Assembly (NCBI RefSeq): GCF_000296385.1
Contig: NZ_JH815185.1
Coordinates: 289,960-353,959, forward strand
DNA: 64,000 bases
Direction: 5' to 3'
Source of the DNA: Lachnoanaerobaculum sp. OBRC5-5
GTDB taxonomy: Bacteria; Bacillota; Clostridia; Lachnospirales; Lachnospiraceae
The translations under genes and the position numbers were made by a program. Each line of letters opens with the position of its first letter. Positions within the stretch are counted from its first letter, which is position 1. Positions 7,521 to 17,738 of the stretch are shown piece by piece. The notes under the pieces were generated by a model, which saw only the letters and a list, made by a program, of their open reading frames with translations, was not told where the DNA came from and searched no databases.

Positions 7521-7820
7521 TACAATAAAATATTCAATAATTAGTACAAGACTGCAACATAGAAGTGCAACCTTAAAAAGATTGGCTCCAAACCACGCTG
7601 CAATAATTCCTACAATAAAGCTTACAAGTGCTGCTGATTTTGACATTGTAGCATTTAATATTGCAGGAAAAGTCATTACCGAGAGAGTTACATACGGTAC
7701 ATAGTATAAAAAAGATCTTATAAATGTGTTTTTAATCTTTTTTCTTATTAGTGTAAGAGGAAGTACCCTTATCATATATGTAACTGCAAACATTATAAAA
7801 ATATAGATCCATTTATTCAT
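7518..7820 (-). CDS. azlD: AzlD-like branched-chain amino acid export subunit
   Basis: 100 aa with about three to four membrane spans. The segment RVLPLTLIRKKIKN (about 18-31), followed by FLYYVPYVTLSVMTFPAIL, is characteristic of the AzlD small subunit. It works with AzlC to export branched-chain amino acids and analogues such as azaleucine. The start lies 8 bp inside the azlC end, so translation is coupled. Confidence 0.85.
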   Translation of the reverse strand: MNKWIYIFIMFAVTYMIRVLPLTLIRKKIKNTFIRSFLYYVPYVTLSVMTFPAILNATMSKSAALVSFIVGIIAAWFGANLFKVALLCCSLVLIIEYFIV

Positions 7821-8535
7821 CGGCTACTCCGTTCTTTAAAGGAAAGAATATTGCTCCAAGAGCAGATATTATCACAGTTAAAAGTATTGTTTTTATTCCC
7901 TCAGATATATGAAAAAATTTAAAAGAGAATATATAGCTGAGTGAAAAGCTGATGATAACCAAAGTAAGTATTATCTTATCAGACTTTGCTGCAGGAACTA
8001 TTATTGCAATAAACATTCCGTAAAGCGCCACGCTGAAAGCTGAAACCAACCTCACAGGCAATATATTCCCCGCTATTGCACCGAAGAATGTACCGAATGA
8101 CCATGCGGGCGAGGCGACAAGCATTACACCGAAGGTGTAGTACGGATTTATATCTCCGGGTCTTGCAATGGATACGGCAAAGACCTCATCAGTCAGCATA
8201 TGTGCGATTATAAATATATGGTGAAGAGGTGTATCCTTTCTTATTCTCTGGCTCATGGCAATACTCATTAAAAGATATCTGGCGTTTGCTATGAGAGTGA
8301 TAACGGCGATTTCTATGTAAGTTGAAGATACGGCAATCATTGAAAAACCGGCATATTCCCCTGCAGAGGCATTGTTTAGAAAACTTGCTATTAGTCCTTG
8401 AAAAGGGGACAGCCCTGATTTTGTAGCCATTATTCCAAGAGAAAATGATACGGCAAAGTATCCGAGAGCAATCGGAATACCGTCTCTGATGCCGAGAAAG
8501 AAAATTTCTTTATTTTTGCTGAATTTATACTCCAT
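7813..8535 (-). CDS. azlC: AzlC-like branched-chain amino acid permease
   Basis: 240 aa, multi-spanning. The N-terminal DGIPIALGYFAVSFSLGIMA and the later NARYLLMSIAMSQRIR and DEVFAV segments are typical of AzlC/YgaZ proteins. An AGAAGG ribosome site precedes the ATG. It forms a two-gene operon with azlD on the minus strand, opposed to the metK and asp23 units. Substrate specificity is by family only. Confidence 0.9.
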   Translation of the reverse strand: MEYKFSKNKEIFFLGIRDGIPIALGYFAVSFSLGIMATKSGLSPFQGLIASFLNNASAGEYAGFSMIAVSSTYIEIAVITLIANARYLLMSIAMSQRIRKDTPLHHIFIIAHMLTDEVFAVSIARPGDINPYYTFGVMLVASPAWSFGTFFGAIAGNILPVRLVSAFSVALYGMFIAIIVPAAKSDKIILTLVIISFSLSYIFSFKFFHISEGIKTILLTVIISALGAIFFPLKNGVADE

Positions 8536-8823
8536 AAAAAACCTTCTAAAAAATGATGTATCTATTGTACTACAAAAATTGTATTGTGGAATAAAAATTT
8601 ATACCGATTTCAGTATAATCGATTTGGCAGAATAAAAGCTTGCATTGTCTTTATTATAAAAAAATGTTATGATTAAGTATCTTAGATGTGTTATGGACCT
8701 CAATAGCATATTTGGGAGATATTAAAAATATCTATAAAACTACGAAAAGTATTTACTCTTTCATAGTTAAGTGGCAGGACCACAGTATAAAGTCTTTTGA
8801 CGATAAAATGATTGGAGGGTTAT
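8536..8823. other. Divergent intergenic region between azlC and asp23
   Basis: Contains the azlC upstream region (minus strand) and the asp23 promoter (8645-8673), then a leader of about 140 nt with no structured element that I can recognise. Confidence 0.5.
8645..8673 (+). promoter_or_regulatory. Probable promoter of the asp23-fakA unit
   Basis: TTGTCT (8645-8650), 17 bp, TATGAT (8668-8673). Two mismatches in each box, but the spacing is right and it lies upstream of the first gene of the unit. Confidence 0.5.
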
Positions 8824-9183
8824 ATGAACAAAGGTCAAATCAATACAAATCTTGGTCAGATAAGCATAAATCCGGATGTTATAGCATTCTATGTAGGAAT
8901 ACAGGCGGTTGAATGCTTCGGTATAGTTGGTATGGCGGCAGTTTCTGTAACAGACGGTATATCAAGGCTTTTGAAGAGAGAAAATCTCACAAAGGGCATC
9001 AGTGTAAAAATAGAGGATAATAAGTTGATTTTGGATTTCCATATCATAGTTGCGTATGGACTTAGCATAAGTGCTATAACTCAAAATCTAATAGAGACTA
9101 TCCAGTATAAGGCGGAGAAGTTTACCGGAATGGAAGTAAAGAAAATAAATATATTCGTAGAAGGTGTACGAATAATAGACTAA
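8824..9183 (+). CDS. Asp23/Gls24 family envelope stress protein
   Basis: 119 aa from the ATG at 8824, with GGAGGG (8814-8819) in front; a TTG four codons earlier lies within the ribosome site and is rejected. DUF322 features are the GQINISPDVIA-like start (here LGQISINPDVIAFYVGIQAVE), a GI-VGMA segment, and the final KINIFVEGVR strand. These proteins are cytosolic or membrane-associated and linked to envelope homeostasis. In Firmicutes this gene (yloU) is regularly followed by fakA, as here with 12 bp between. Confidence 0.93.
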   Translation: MNKGQINTNLGQISINPDVIAFYVGIQAVECFGIVGMAAVSVTDGISRLLKRENLTKGISVKIEDNKLILDFHIIVAYGLSISAITQNLIETIQYKAEKFTGMEVKKINIFVEGVRIID

Positions 9184-9195
9184 GGAGGATTTTTT

Positions 9196-10851
9196 GTGAG
9201 TCTAGAGCAGATTGATGCACAATCACTAAAGAGTGCTTTTATAACAGGAGCAAAAAGCTTAGAAGCAAAAAAAGAATGGATAAATGAACTGAATGTGTTC
9301 CCGGTTCCTGACGGAGATACCGGTACAAATATGACAATGACAATAATGTCGGCGGCAAAGACATTGGCGGCTGAAGAAGGCGATGACATTGCATCTATGT
9401 GTAAGGCAATAGCACAGGGCTCATTGCGTGGTGCCAGAGGAAACTCAGGTGTTATACTTTCACAGCTTTTTAGAGGTGCAGCCAAGATATTAAAGGAGTC
9501 ACCTGTTGTAGATGTGTTTGAAATTGCACTTGCATTTGATAAGGCAAGTGAGACTGCATATAAGGCGGTAATGAAGCCGAAAGAGGGTACAATACTTACA
9601 GTTGCAAGAGCAATGGGTGAAAAGGCCCTTGAAATACATGATGAATATGATGATATTATCGCATTTTTGGAAGCTGTATTGGCATATGGTGATGAGACTT
9701 TAAAGAAAACACCTGAGATGTTACCTGTACTGAAGAAAGCCGGAGTGGTAGACTCAGGCGGTCAGGGACTTATGGTTATACTTCACGGTATACTTGAAGG
9801 CCTTAAGGGAAATGTGATAGAGCTTGGCGATGTGGTACTTTCAACAAAGACTGAGGGTAGTGCAAACGGTGCCGCAAGAGAGGATATCGATACTTCAGAT
9901 ATCAAGTTCGGATACTGTACAGAGTTTATTGTAAATTTAAATAAGGAATTTACAGATAAGGATGAAGAGGAGTTTAAAGAATTCCTTACTTCAATCGGTG
10001 ATTCACTTGTATGTGTAGCTGATGATGAAGTGGTTAAGATTCATGTGCATACAAACGATCCGGGATTGGCTATTCAAAGAGGATTGACTTTTGGTGAGCT
10101 TACCAATCTTAAGATTGATAATATGCGTGAAGAGCATAGAGAGAGAGTTATCAAGGGAGTTGATCAAATCCTTGAATCTCAAAAGAAGAAAAAGAAAATG
10201 GGAGTTATAAGTGTCAGTGCAGGTAGCGGTCTTACATCAATTTTTAAAGAAATAGGAGTTGATGTGGTTGTTGAAGGCGGACAGACAATGAATCCGAGTA
10301 CAGAGGATATCTTGAATGCCGTAGAGCATTTGAACGCTGAAACTATATATATATTACCTAATAATAAAAATATTATTTTGGCGGCTGAGCAGGCGGCTAA
10401 AATAGTTGAAGATAAGAAGGTTGTAGTAATACCTACCAAGACTATTCCTCAGGGAATTACAGCGATGATAAGTCTTTCAGAGGACAGAAGCGCTGAGGAA
10501 AATCTTGAAAATGCTACTGAAGAGATTTCAAATGTGAAGTCGGCTCAGATCACCTATGCGGTAAGAAATACCACTATTGACGATGTTGAAATACATGAAA
10601 ATGATGTTATGGCATTGGGAGACAGTGGAATAATAGGTGTAGATAAGAGCATTGATTCAGCTGTAGACAAGGCACTTGCCAATATGATTGATGATTCAAG
10701 TGAATTGGTATGCCTTTACTATGGCGAGGAAGTAAGTGAAGAGGATGCTACCAAGTTATGCGATGAATTGGTTGGCAAATACGAGAATGTAGAGTTTGAA
10801 TTACATTTTGGAGGACAGCCTGTTTACTACTATTTCATATCTGTAGAATAA
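9196..10851 (+). CDS. fakA: Fatty acid kinase subunit A (DhaL-fold kinase)
   Basis: 551 aa, as usual for FakA/YloV. GTG start with TAAGGAGG 8 bases ahead. The N-terminal DhaL domain carries PDGDTGTNM (38-46), whose aspartates hold the Mg-ATP, and GARGNSGVILSQ (about 74-85). A DegV-like C-terminal half contributes to binding of the FakB-acyl partner. It phosphorylates fatty acids bound to FakB so they can enter phospholipid synthesis. It follows asp23 and precedes recG, a standard clostridial order. Confidence 0.93.
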   Translation: MSLEQIDAQSLKSAFITGAKSLEAKKEWINELNVFPVPDGDTGTNMTMTIMSAAKTLAAEEGDDIASMCKAIAQGSLRGARGNSGVILSQLFRGAAKILKESPVVDVFEIALAFDKASETAYKAVMKPKEGTILTVARAMGEKALEIHDEYDDIIAFLEAVLAYGDETLKKTPEMLPVLKKAGVVDSGGQGLMVILHGILEGLKGNVIELGDVVLSTKTEGSANGAAREDIDTSDIKFGYCTEFIVNLNKEFTDKDEEEFKEFLTSIGDSLVCVADDEVVKIHVHTNDPGLAIQRGLTFGELTNLKIDNMREEHRERVIKGVDQILESQKKKKKMGVISVSAGSGLTSIFKEIGVDVVVEGGQTMNPSTEDILNAVEHLNAETIYILPNNKNIILAAEQAAKIVEDKKVVVIPTKTIPQGITAMISLSEDRSAEENLENATEEISNVKSAQITYAVRNTTIDDVEIHENDVMALGDSGIIGVDKSIDSAVDKALANMIDDSSELVCLYYGEEVSEEDATKLCDELVGKYENVEFELHFGGQPVYYYFISVE

Positions 10852-10861
10852 GATTTTTAAT

Positions 10862-10899
10862 AACTAGGTCTGTCAAATATCTGATTTGGCGACCTAGTT
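10862..10899 (+). promoter_or_regulatory. Stem-loop between fakA and recG
   Basis: AACTAGGTC (10862-10870) pairs with GACCTAGTT (10891-10899), and inside it CAAAT pairs with ATTTG around ATCTG. No T-run follows, so it is not an ordinary terminator. It sits 12 bp ahead of the recG ribosome site and may affect mRNA stability or recG translation. Confidence 0.55.
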
Positions 10900-10921
10900 A
10901 AAACTTTGTAGGGAGGTAGGC

Positions 10922-12973
10922 TTGATAGATATATCTGTAAAAAATATAAAGGGCGTAGGAGCAAAAACAGCAGAATATTTGGAAAAGCTTGATATAAAGA
11001 CCGTTAAGGGTCTTTTGAAACATTATCCTATAAGATATTTGGAATACAAAGCTCCTACAAAAATTTCAGAAGCAAACAAGGATGAGGAAATAGTTATAAA
11101 GGCTACAATCACTAAGAGCATATCACTTACCGGTCCGAACAGAAAAATAGCTGTAACGAAAGTTACAGACTTTATTGATGTATTAGATGTAATATGGTAT
11201 AATTCCCCATACCTTAGGGCAACCCTAAAGCAGGGTGAGAGTTATATTTTTGTGGGGAAATTCTCAAAGAGAAGCAAGAATACGCTTGAACATCCTACAA
11301 TTTATACCATAGATGAATACAAGAAAAAGATAGGCAGTTTTAAGCCTATATATGCACTTACGGCAGGTATAAATAATAATGCAATGGAGAAGCTGATAAA
11401 ATCGGCTTTTGAATATATAGATGACAAGGATTTTGAAGAATACTTACCTGAGAGCATACTTAAAGAGTTTTCTTTGGAAGACAGAAATAAAGCTGTTAGA
11501 AATATTCATGATCCTATAAGTAAGTCAAGTCTTTTTGAATCTAAAAAAAGGCTGGCTTTTGATGATTTCTTCAGATTCTTATATGGAATGAAACTTTTGA
11601 AAAATAAAAGGCTCAGAGTAAAATCGAAAAATATAGTATCAAAAGAAATCAAATATTTGGAAGAAATAAAGTCCACTCTGCCGTTTAAGCTCACAGATTC
11701 ACAAAATAATGTGATAGATGAAATTTTAAACGATATGTCAAGAGGTGTGGTTACAAATAGATTGATACAGGGAGATGTAGGCTCGGGAAAGACCGTTGTG
11801 GCTTTGATATGCCTATATATGGCTGTAAAATCGGGTTTTCAAGGTGTTGTTATGGTGCCTACCGAAGTTTTGGCAAAACAGCATTTTAAATCCATGTCAG
11901 AGACATTGGGGAACTTGGAAAATCCTCCTAAAATAGGGATTCTAACAGGTTCTATGACAAAGAAAGAACATTTGGCAGTCTATGAAAAAATAGAAGCCGG
12001 TGAGATTGATATTGTAGTCGGTACACATGCTCTGCTAGTGGAAGATGTGAAGTTTAAAAATCTCGGACTTGTCGTAACAGATGAGCAGCATCGCTTCGGT
12101 GTAAGGCAGAGAACAACTCTTTCAGATAAGGGAGAGGATGTTCATGTACTTGTAATGTCGGCTACACCGATACCGAGGACACTTGCAATTATACTTTATG
12201 GTGATCTGGATATTTCCACTATAGAAACAAAACCTGTGGGCAGATTACCTATAAAGAATGCTGTTATCACGGAAAATGACAGGGAAAAAGCCTACAGGCA
12301 TATATCACTTGAAATAGGTAAAGGACATCAGGCATATATAATCTGTCCCATGGTTGAAGAGAGTGAGAACATCGAGGCGGAGAATGTAATAGAGTACAGT
12401 AAGAAAATAGCAGATAAATTTTCACAAAATTGTAAGATAGAAGTGTTACATGGGAGACTGCAACAGAAAGAAAAAGATGATATAATGTCTCGGTATGTAA
12501 ATAAAGAGATAGATATTTTAGTTTCTACAACTGTAATCGAAGTTGGTGTGGATGTGCCTAATGCAACAGTTATCATGATTGAAAATGCCGAAAGGTTCGG
12601 ACTTGCGACTCTTCATCAGCTTCGAGGCAGAGTCGGAAGAAGCGAATTACAATCTTATGCCATATTTGTCAGAACTTCAAATTCAAATATTGCAAAAAAG
12701 AGACTGGAAATTATAGGAAATTCTAATGACGGATTTTATATTGCATCAAGGGATCTTGTTTTAAGAGGCCCGGGAGAGCTTTTCGGTCTTGCACAAAGCG
12801 GAGAACTTGATTTTGGAATTGCGGATATATACAATGACAATGATATATTTGAGATGGCAAAAAAAGCTGTGGATATGGTGCAAAACGAGAATATAGGGGA
12901 AGAAGAAAGTAAAAAGCTTGAAGAAAGAATAAATAACTACATGGATTTACATTATAAAAAGTTAGCACTTTAA
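10922..12973 (+). CDS. recG: ATP-dependent DNA helicase RecG
   Basis: 683 aa, full length. TTG start 5 bases after GGGAGG. The N-terminal wedge/OB-fold region is followed by the helicase core: Walker A GDVGSGKT (284-291), DEQH box (about 389-392), SATPIPRT, and the C-terminal [11 protein letters not shown] and QLRGRVGR motifs. It remodels stalled forks and branched DNA. Its position between fakA and the rsmD-coaD pair is common in Firmicutes. Confidence 0.97.
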   Translation: MIDISVKNIKGVGAKTAEYLEKLDIKTVKGLLKHYPIRYLEYKAPTKISEANKDEEIVIKATITKSISLTGPNRKIAVTKVTDFIDVLDVIWYNSPYLRATLKQGESYIFVGKFSKRSKNTLEHPTIYTIDEYKKKIGSFKPIYALTAGINNNAMEKLIKSAFEYIDDKDFEEYLPESILKEFSLEDRNKAVRNIHDPISKSSLFESKKRLAFDDFFRFLYGMKLLKNKRLRVKSKNIVSKEIKYLEEIKSTLPFKLTDSQNNVIDEILNDMSRGVVTNRLIQGDVGSGKTVVALICLYMAVKSGFQGVVMVPTEVLAKQHFKSMSETLGNLENPPKIGILTGSMTKKEHLAVYEKIEAGEIDIVVGTHALLVEDVKFKNLGLVVTDEQHRFGVRQRTTLSDKGEDVHVLVMSATPIPRTLAIILYGDLDISTIETKPVGRLPIKNAVITENDREKAYRHISLEIGKGHQAYIICPMVEESENIEAENVIEYSKKIADKFSQNCKIEVLHGRLQQKEKDDIMSRYVNKEIDILVSTTVIEVGVDVPNATVIMIENAERFGLATLHQLRGRVGRSELQSYAIFVRTSNSNIAKKRLEIIGNSNDGFYIASRDLVLRGPGELFGLAQSGELDFGIADIYNDNDIFEMAKKAVDMVQNENIGEEESKKLEERINNYMDLHYKKLAL

Positions 12974-12983
12974 TAGGAGTAGT

Positions 12984-14543
12984 ATGGCTGAGAATAAAAA
13001 AGAACCAAGAAAAAGAGGTAAAAAAGAGAAGAAGGGAAATAAGTTTGCACTCTGTGTGGCGGTGCTTGGAATTGTATTCATAGCGGGTTGCTATACTGTA
13101 AAAGCAAACACTTACAGGACAAAATTTTTCCCACATACAATAATAAACGGCATAGATGCTTCGGAAAAAACCGTTGATGAAGTCAGACAGGTGATGTCCA
13201 AGCAGATAGATAATTTTGAGAGTAAAATAAGATCAAGAGATAACAATGATGAGATAATAAAGGGAAGTGATGTAGGTCTTGCCTTTGTTGAGGACTCTTC
13301 ACTTGAGGATTTATTACATCAGCAAAACAGTATGGCATGGATTGCAAATATGAGCGGTGAAAAGGACTTGAAAATCAAATCCTCATTTACGGTGGATGAC
13401 AACAAGTTTGAGGAAACCGTTTCAAAACTGAGAGCGTTTGACGAGTCCAAATTTGTTGCGCCTGTAGATGCGAAAATTTCCGATTTTGTTCAGGGTTCGG
13501 GATACTCCATCATACCTGAAGTTGAGGGAAATACACTTGATGTAAAGAAGGCAAAAGAGTATATAAAGAGTCAGCTCATCGTTTTAAACGATGATATAAA
13601 TCTTGACTATGAAGAAAACGACTTGTATGAAAAGCCGGCAAAAAGATCGGACGATCCTACACTTAACCTTGCACTTACAAATTTGAACAAGTATATATCT
13701 GCCAGAATTTCATATGATAAGCTCAATGTTTTGAACGGTGATACTATACATAAATGGTTAACTGTAAACAGTGACGGATCTGTAAATATATCGGATGAGG
13801 GAGTTGCTTCATTTGTAAAGACAATTTCAAATGCTTATAACACTGTAGGTAAGCCGAAAACATTGAAGACATCTTACGGTCCTACCGTAACAATATCAGG
13901 GGGATCATACGGATGGAAAGTTGATGCCGAAAAGGAAAAGGCAACTATAAAATCTCTTATCGAGGCAGGTGAGACCACAAAGAGAGAACCCGAGTTCTCA
14001 AGAAAAGCGGCTTCACACGGTGAGAATGACTACGGCAATTCATATGTTGAAGTAAACCTTACAACTCAGCATATGTTTTTAATAAAGAACGGTTCAAAGG
14101 TACTTGAGAGTGATTTTGTATCGGGCAATATCGCAAAGAACTGGACTACACCTCCGGGTGCATTCCCGCTTACTTATAAGACCAGAAATGCAACTTTAAA
14201 GGGTGAAGGATATTCAACTCCGGTAGATTATTGGATGCCTTTTAACGGAGGTATCGGTTTTCATGATGCACCGTGGAGATCAGCTTTCGGAGGTCAAATA
14301 TACAGAACTTCAGGTTCACACGGTTGTGTAAACCTTCCGCCTGCAATAGCAAAGCAATTATACGATTACGTTGACAGCGGTTTTCCTGTACTTTGCTACA
14401 ATTTGGCACCGACTGTCGCCGCTCCTGCACCTACAGAATCCTCATCTTCAAGTGAGAGCAGTGCGACAGAGGCAACTGTAGAGCCGATAGGCGACACTAC
14501 ACAGGCAGGAGAAATCAAATCCGCTGTTGAAATAGGACAGTAA
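12984..14543 (+). CDS. Membrane-anchored L,D-transpeptidase (YkuD domain)
   Basis: 519 aa. A basic N-terminus and one membrane segment (about 22-42) are followed by a peptidoglycan-binding-4-type repeat region (about 55-290) and a C-terminal YkuD catalytic domain with HDAPWRS and SHGCVNLP (445-452, catalytic Cys448). A low-complexity Ser/Glu/Ala tail (about 475-510) follows. It makes 3-3 peptidoglycan cross-links or attaches proteins to the wall on the outside of the membrane. It is 10 bp after recG and 3 bp before rsmD. Confidence 0.92.
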   Translation: MAENKKEPRKRGKKEKKGNKFALCVAVLGIVFIAGCYTVKANTYRTKFFPHTIINGIDASEKTVDEVRQVMSKQIDNFESKIRSRDNNDEIIKGSDVGLAFVEDSSLEDLLHQQNSMAWIANMSGEKDLKIKSSFTVDDNKFEETVSKLRAFDESKFVAPVDAKISDFVQGSGYSIIPEVEGNTLDVKKAKEYIKSQLIVLNDDINLDYEENDLYEKPAKRSDDPTLNLALTNLNKYISARISYDKLNVLNGDTIHKWLTVNSDGSVNISDEGVASFVKTISNAYNTVGKPKTLKTSYGPTVTISGGSYGWKVDAEKEKATIKSLIEAGETTKREPEFSRKAASHGENDYGNSYVEVNLTTQHMFLIKNGSKVLESDFVSGNIAKNWTTPPGAFPLTYKTRNATLKGEGYSTPVDYWMPFNGGIGFHDAPWRSAFGGQIYRTSGSHGCVNLPPAIAKQLYDYVDSGFPVLCYNLAPTVAAPAPTESSSSSESSATEATVEPIGDTTQAGEIKSAVEIGQ

Positions 14544-14546
14544 TAA

Positions 14547-15101
14547 ATGAGAGTAATTTCGGGAACTGCAAGAAGTCTTATTTTAAAAACGCCAAAGGGT
14601 ACTTCCACAAGGCCTACTACCGATAAGATAAAAGAAACATTATTTAATATAATTTCAAATGAACTTTATAACGCCACCTTCCTTGATTTGTTTGCCGGAA
14701 GCGGCGGAATAGGTATCGAGGCCTTAAGCAGGGGCGCAAAAGAAGCATATTTTTGTGATATAGACAGAGAGGCTATAAGGTGTATAAGAGAAAACCTTGA
14801 GCACACAAAGCTGATAGATAAAGCTACCATACTTAAGGGAAGCTTTGAAGCAAATTTAGAAAAGATAAAAACACATGGAAAGAAATTTGATATTGTTTTT
14901 ATCGATCCGCCATATCAAAAGGGATTTGAAGATAAATGTTTGGATATTTTAATAAATTCCACATTGATTGATGAGCATACATTGGTTATAATTGAAGAAG
15001 AATTTAAGACTGATACCACACATTTATCAAAGGATTGGTATATAGATAAGGTCAAAGAGTATAAGTCTAATAAACATATTTTTATGCATAAGCGAGGGTG
15101 A
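14547..15101 (+). CDS. rsmD: 16S rRNA (guanine966-N2)-methyltransferase
   Basis: 184 aa. The start [12 protein letters not shown] and [13 protein letters not shown] are RsmD hallmarks. SAM-binding motif I is [15 protein letters not shown] (46-60), and the N-methyltransferase motif IV is DPPY (120-123). It methylates G966 of 16S rRNA during 30S assembly. The stop overlaps the ribosome site of coaD; rsmD-coaD is a widely conserved pair. Confidence 0.95.
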   Translation: MRVISGTARSLILKTPKGTSTRPTTDKIKETLFNIISNELYNATFLDLFAGSGGIGIEALSRGAKEAYFCDIDREAIRCIRENLEHTKLIDKATILKGSFEANLEKIKTHGKKFDIVFIDPPYQKGFEDKCLDILINSTLIDEHTLVIIEEEFKTDTTHLSKDWYIDKVKEYKSNKHIFMHKRG

Positions 15102-15103
15102 CT

Positions 15104-15607
15104 ATGGCTAAAGCTATTTATCCGGGAAGTTTTGATCCTATTACTAACGGACATATCGATATTATTGAAAGAGCATCAAAGATGTTTGACAAGCTTATTG
15201 TAGGAGTACTTATCAATAACACCAAAGATCCTCTTTTCACACCTGCTGAAAGAGTGAACATGATAAAAAGTGTAGTGGGACATTTGCCTAATGTGGAAGT
15301 TTTAGAATTTGCAGGATTATTGGTGGATTTTGCACATGAGCAAAATTGTAATATATTGGTTAGAGGACTTAGAGTAATTACAGACTTTGAATATGAATTA
15401 CAATTGGCTCAGACAAATAAAATAATTGCACCGAATCTGGAAACTGTTTTTCTTAGTTCAAGCTTGAAATACTCATATCTGAGTTCAAGTATTGTTAAGG
15501 AAATTGCGGTATATAATGGAGATATCAGTCATTTTGTAAGAGACCATATCAGAGAAATGGTAACGAAAAGACTGATTGAAAAAGGTTTGAGGAGAGATCA
15601 TGAGTAG
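15104..15607 (+). CDS. coaD: Pantetheine-phosphate adenylyltransferase
   Basis: 167 aa from the ATG at 15104, placed after GAGGG; a GTG at 15098 is in frame but adds only two residues. It has the nucleotidyltransferase motif [12 protein letters not shown] (6-17), RG-LR (about 88-92) and the SSSIVKE segment near the C-terminus. It carries out the fourth step of coenzyme A synthesis (4'-phosphopantetheine + ATP). It overlaps the next gene by 8 bp. Confidence 0.96.
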   Translation: MAKAIYPGSFDPITNGHIDIIERASKMFDKLIVGVLINNTKDPLFTPAERVNMIKSVVGHLPNVEVLEFAGLLVDFAHEQNCNILVRGLRVITDFEYELQLAQTNKIIAPNLETVFLSSSLKYSYLSSSIVKEIAVYNGDISHFVRDHIREMVTKRLIEKGLRRDHE

Positions 15608-16265
15608 AATTGAACAGGTGATAACTGAGATAGAGGAGTTTGTGGAGAGGTGTAAAACCGTTGCACTGTCCAATTCAATAATAAAGGTAAATAAAGAAGA
15701 ATTTATAGCCTTATTGAACGAGTTGAGACAGGAGATACCTGAGGAGGTCACACAGTCACAAAAAGTTATCAGCAATAAGGACAGCATTTTAACAGATGCA
15801 AAAAACAGAGCTGAGAAGCTTATACTCGATGCAAATATTCAAAGTAATTCCATAAAGGATGAGGCAAAGAGAAAGGCTGATGCAATTGTTCTGAGCGCAA
15901 GAAAAGAGTCTGATGCTATAATGAACGAGGCAAACAAGTTAAAGTCACAACTTGTAAATGAAAATCAAATTATGCAGACTGCATATGCGGAATCCGATAA
16001 AATATTGGAATATGCAAGAATGGAAGCCAACAATATTGTATATGATGCAAGAAATGAGGCCAACAGTGTCAGACAGGCGGCTATATCTTATACCGATGAG
16101 TTGCTTCAAAGTCTTCAGGGAATAATCTCCGGGACAATGATTGAGAGTCAGAACAGATTCAATCAATATTTGAGTTCATTACAGTTTTATACAGGAGAGA
16201 TCGATAAGAACAGACAGGAACTTGCAACCAGTATTGTTCCGACAGATCAGAATACACAGGAATAA
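15600..16265 (+). CDS. Coiled-coil protein, ATP synthase subunit b/DivIVA-like
   Basis: 221 aa with no signal or membrane helix. Residues about 50-165 form a long heptad-rich Ala/Glu/Lys coiled coil (repeats such as [12 protein letters not shown] and [16 protein letters not shown]) like subunit b of ATPases or DivIVA. It starts inside coaD, with an 8-bp overlap, and ends with a strong terminator. Such coiled-coil proteins often follow coaD in Lachnospiraceae (recollection). Function is not known; a cell division or scaffold role is only a guess. Confidence 0.8.
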   Translation: MSRIEQVITEIEEFVERCKTVALSNSIIKVNKEEFIALLNELRQEIPEEVTQSQKVISNKDSILTDAKNRAEKLILDANIQSNSIKDEAKRKADAIVLSARKESDAIMNEANKLKSQLVNENQIMQTAYAESDKILEYARMEANNIVYDARNEANSVRQAAISYTDELLQSLQGIISGTMIESQNRFNQYLSSLQFYTGEIDKNRQELATSIVPTDQNTQE

Positions 16266-16270
16266 TTATG

Positions 16271-16299
16271 GGGCTGTTGCTTGCAACAAGCCCTTTTTT
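16271..16299 (+). terminator. Rho-independent terminator
   Basis: GGGCTGTTGC (16271-16280), loop TT, GCAACAAGCCC with one bulged A, then six T. It closes the asp23-to-coiled-coil unit. Confidence 0.9.
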
Positions 16300-16331
16300 G
16301 CGTAATAAGATTGATTTAGATTGAGGTATAT

Positions 16332-17738
16332 ATGATACAGGAAAAGGATTTACCGAAGTCCTATGTAGATGCCATGAAGGAGCTTTTAGAAGGTGATTAT
16401 GATGCTTATATCAAATCTCTGGATGAGAAACCATATGTAGGTATCAGAACAAATTTATTAAAGCTTACAGGGGAAAAACTTAAGGAGATTCTTGACAGAG
16501 ATTTTAAAGAGATTCCGTGGGTCAAAGAGGGATTTTACTTTGAAGAAGAAAAGGGAGTACTGACAACACCTTCTTTAAGTAATATTGAAAAAATAAAGAG
16601 TATATCTAAAAATCCGTATTATTTTGCAGGGCTTTATTATATACAGGAGCCTTCAGCTATGACACCTGCAATGGTGGCAGGTATAAAACCGGGAGATAAG
16701 GTACTTGATCTTTGTGCCGCTCCGGGAGGAAAATCGACTCAGGCAGCATCATATCTTCAAGGTGAAGGTTTATTGGTATCAAATGATTTTTCGGCTTCCA
16801 GAGTAAAAGCGCTTCAAAAAAATATTGAGGTCAGCGGAATTGACAATGTTTTGATAACAAATGAAGATCCGAAGAATCTTTCAAAGGTGTATATTGAATA
16901 TTTTGATAAGATAATAGTGGATGCACCATGTTCCGGTGAGGGTATGTTCAGGCGTGACAGTGCTGTTTTTAGGGCATATCTTGGAAGGGGTCCGGAGTTT
17001 TTCACAGGATTACAGGTAGGCATATTAAACGAGGCCGCGAAGATGTTAAAGCCCGGCGGAACCTTGGTATATTCCACATGTACATATTCTAAAGTGGAAG
17101 ATGAGGGAAGCTTATCGGAATTTTTAGAAAATCATCCTGACTTTAAAATAGATAAAATAAAGCCGGATTTCGGATTTGAAGAGTCTAAAATTTTACCGGG
17201 AACAATAAGACTTTTCCCACACAAGATAAAGGGAGAAGGACATTTTGTAGCAAGGCTTAAAAAAGATGATAGAGCCATTGAAAAAAATGAAAATAAAACA
17301 AAAGACAAAAAGAAAAGAAAATCACCGAAGCTTCCGGAAGAGTTACTTGAGTTTCTTGGAAAAATTAAAAGAGACTGGGATTATGAGAGAATTTTTATAA
17401 ATAAGGATTATGCATACTATCTTCCAAAGGATGCTTTGATAGATAAGAGTTTACATTATATAAGAACCGGTTTGCTACTGGGTGAGATAAAAAAGAACAG
17501 ATTTGAGCCTTTTCAGGCATTGGCAATGAATATAAAATTTGATGAATGGGAAAATCCTTTAAACTTAAGTGCAACGGATGAAAGAGTAATAAAGTATTTA
17601 AAGGGCGAAACCATAGAGGCTGATGATGAGTATATGGGAATCAGACTTGTATGTGTGGACGGATTTTCACTCGGATTTGTAAAGCAGAATAAAAAGAGCT
17701 GTAAAAATAAGTATTATCAAGGTTGGAGATGGATGTAA
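16332..17738 (+). CDS. rsmF: rRNA cytosine-C5-methyltransferase, RsmF/NOL1-NOP2-sun type
   Basis: 468 aa. SAM motif LDLCAAPGGKSTQ (125-137) is followed by motif IV DAPCSGEGMFRRD (197-209, Cys200) and motif VI YSTCTY (Cys250, nucleophile). The C-terminal extension (about 320-468) is the PUA-like RNA-binding part of RsmF. The length fits the Gram-positive RsmF group better than RsmB, which has an N-terminal NusB-like domain missing here. Its stop overlaps the rsuA-type start. Confidence 0.9.
   Translation: MIQEKDLPKSYVDAMKELLEGDYDAYIKSLDEKPYVGIRTNLLKLTGEKLKEILDRDFKEIPWVKEGFYFEEEKGVLTTPSLSNIEKIKSISKNPYYFAGLYYIQEPSAMTPAMVAGIKPGDKVLDLCAAPGGKSTQAASYLQGEGLLVSNDFSASRVKALQKNIEVSGIDNVLITNEDPKNLSKVYIEYFDKIIVDAPCSGEGMFRRDSAVFRAYLGRGPEFFTGLQVGILNEAAKMLKPGGTLVYSTCTYSKVEDEGSLSEFLENHPDFKIDKIKPDFGFEESKILPGTIRLFPHKIKGEGHFVARLKKDDRAIEKNENKTKDKKKRKSPKLPEELLEFLGKIKRDWDYERIFINKDYAYYLPKDALIDKSLHYIRTGLLLGEIKKNRFEPFQALAMNIKFDEWENPLNLSATDERVIKYLKGETIEADDEYMGIRLVCVDGFSLGFVKQNKKSCKNKYYQGWRWM

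Noticed and set aside
8688-8912. 74-codon plus-strand frame ahead of asp23
   Set aside because: It overlaps the asp23 start in another frame, has no ribosome site and looks like leader DNA.
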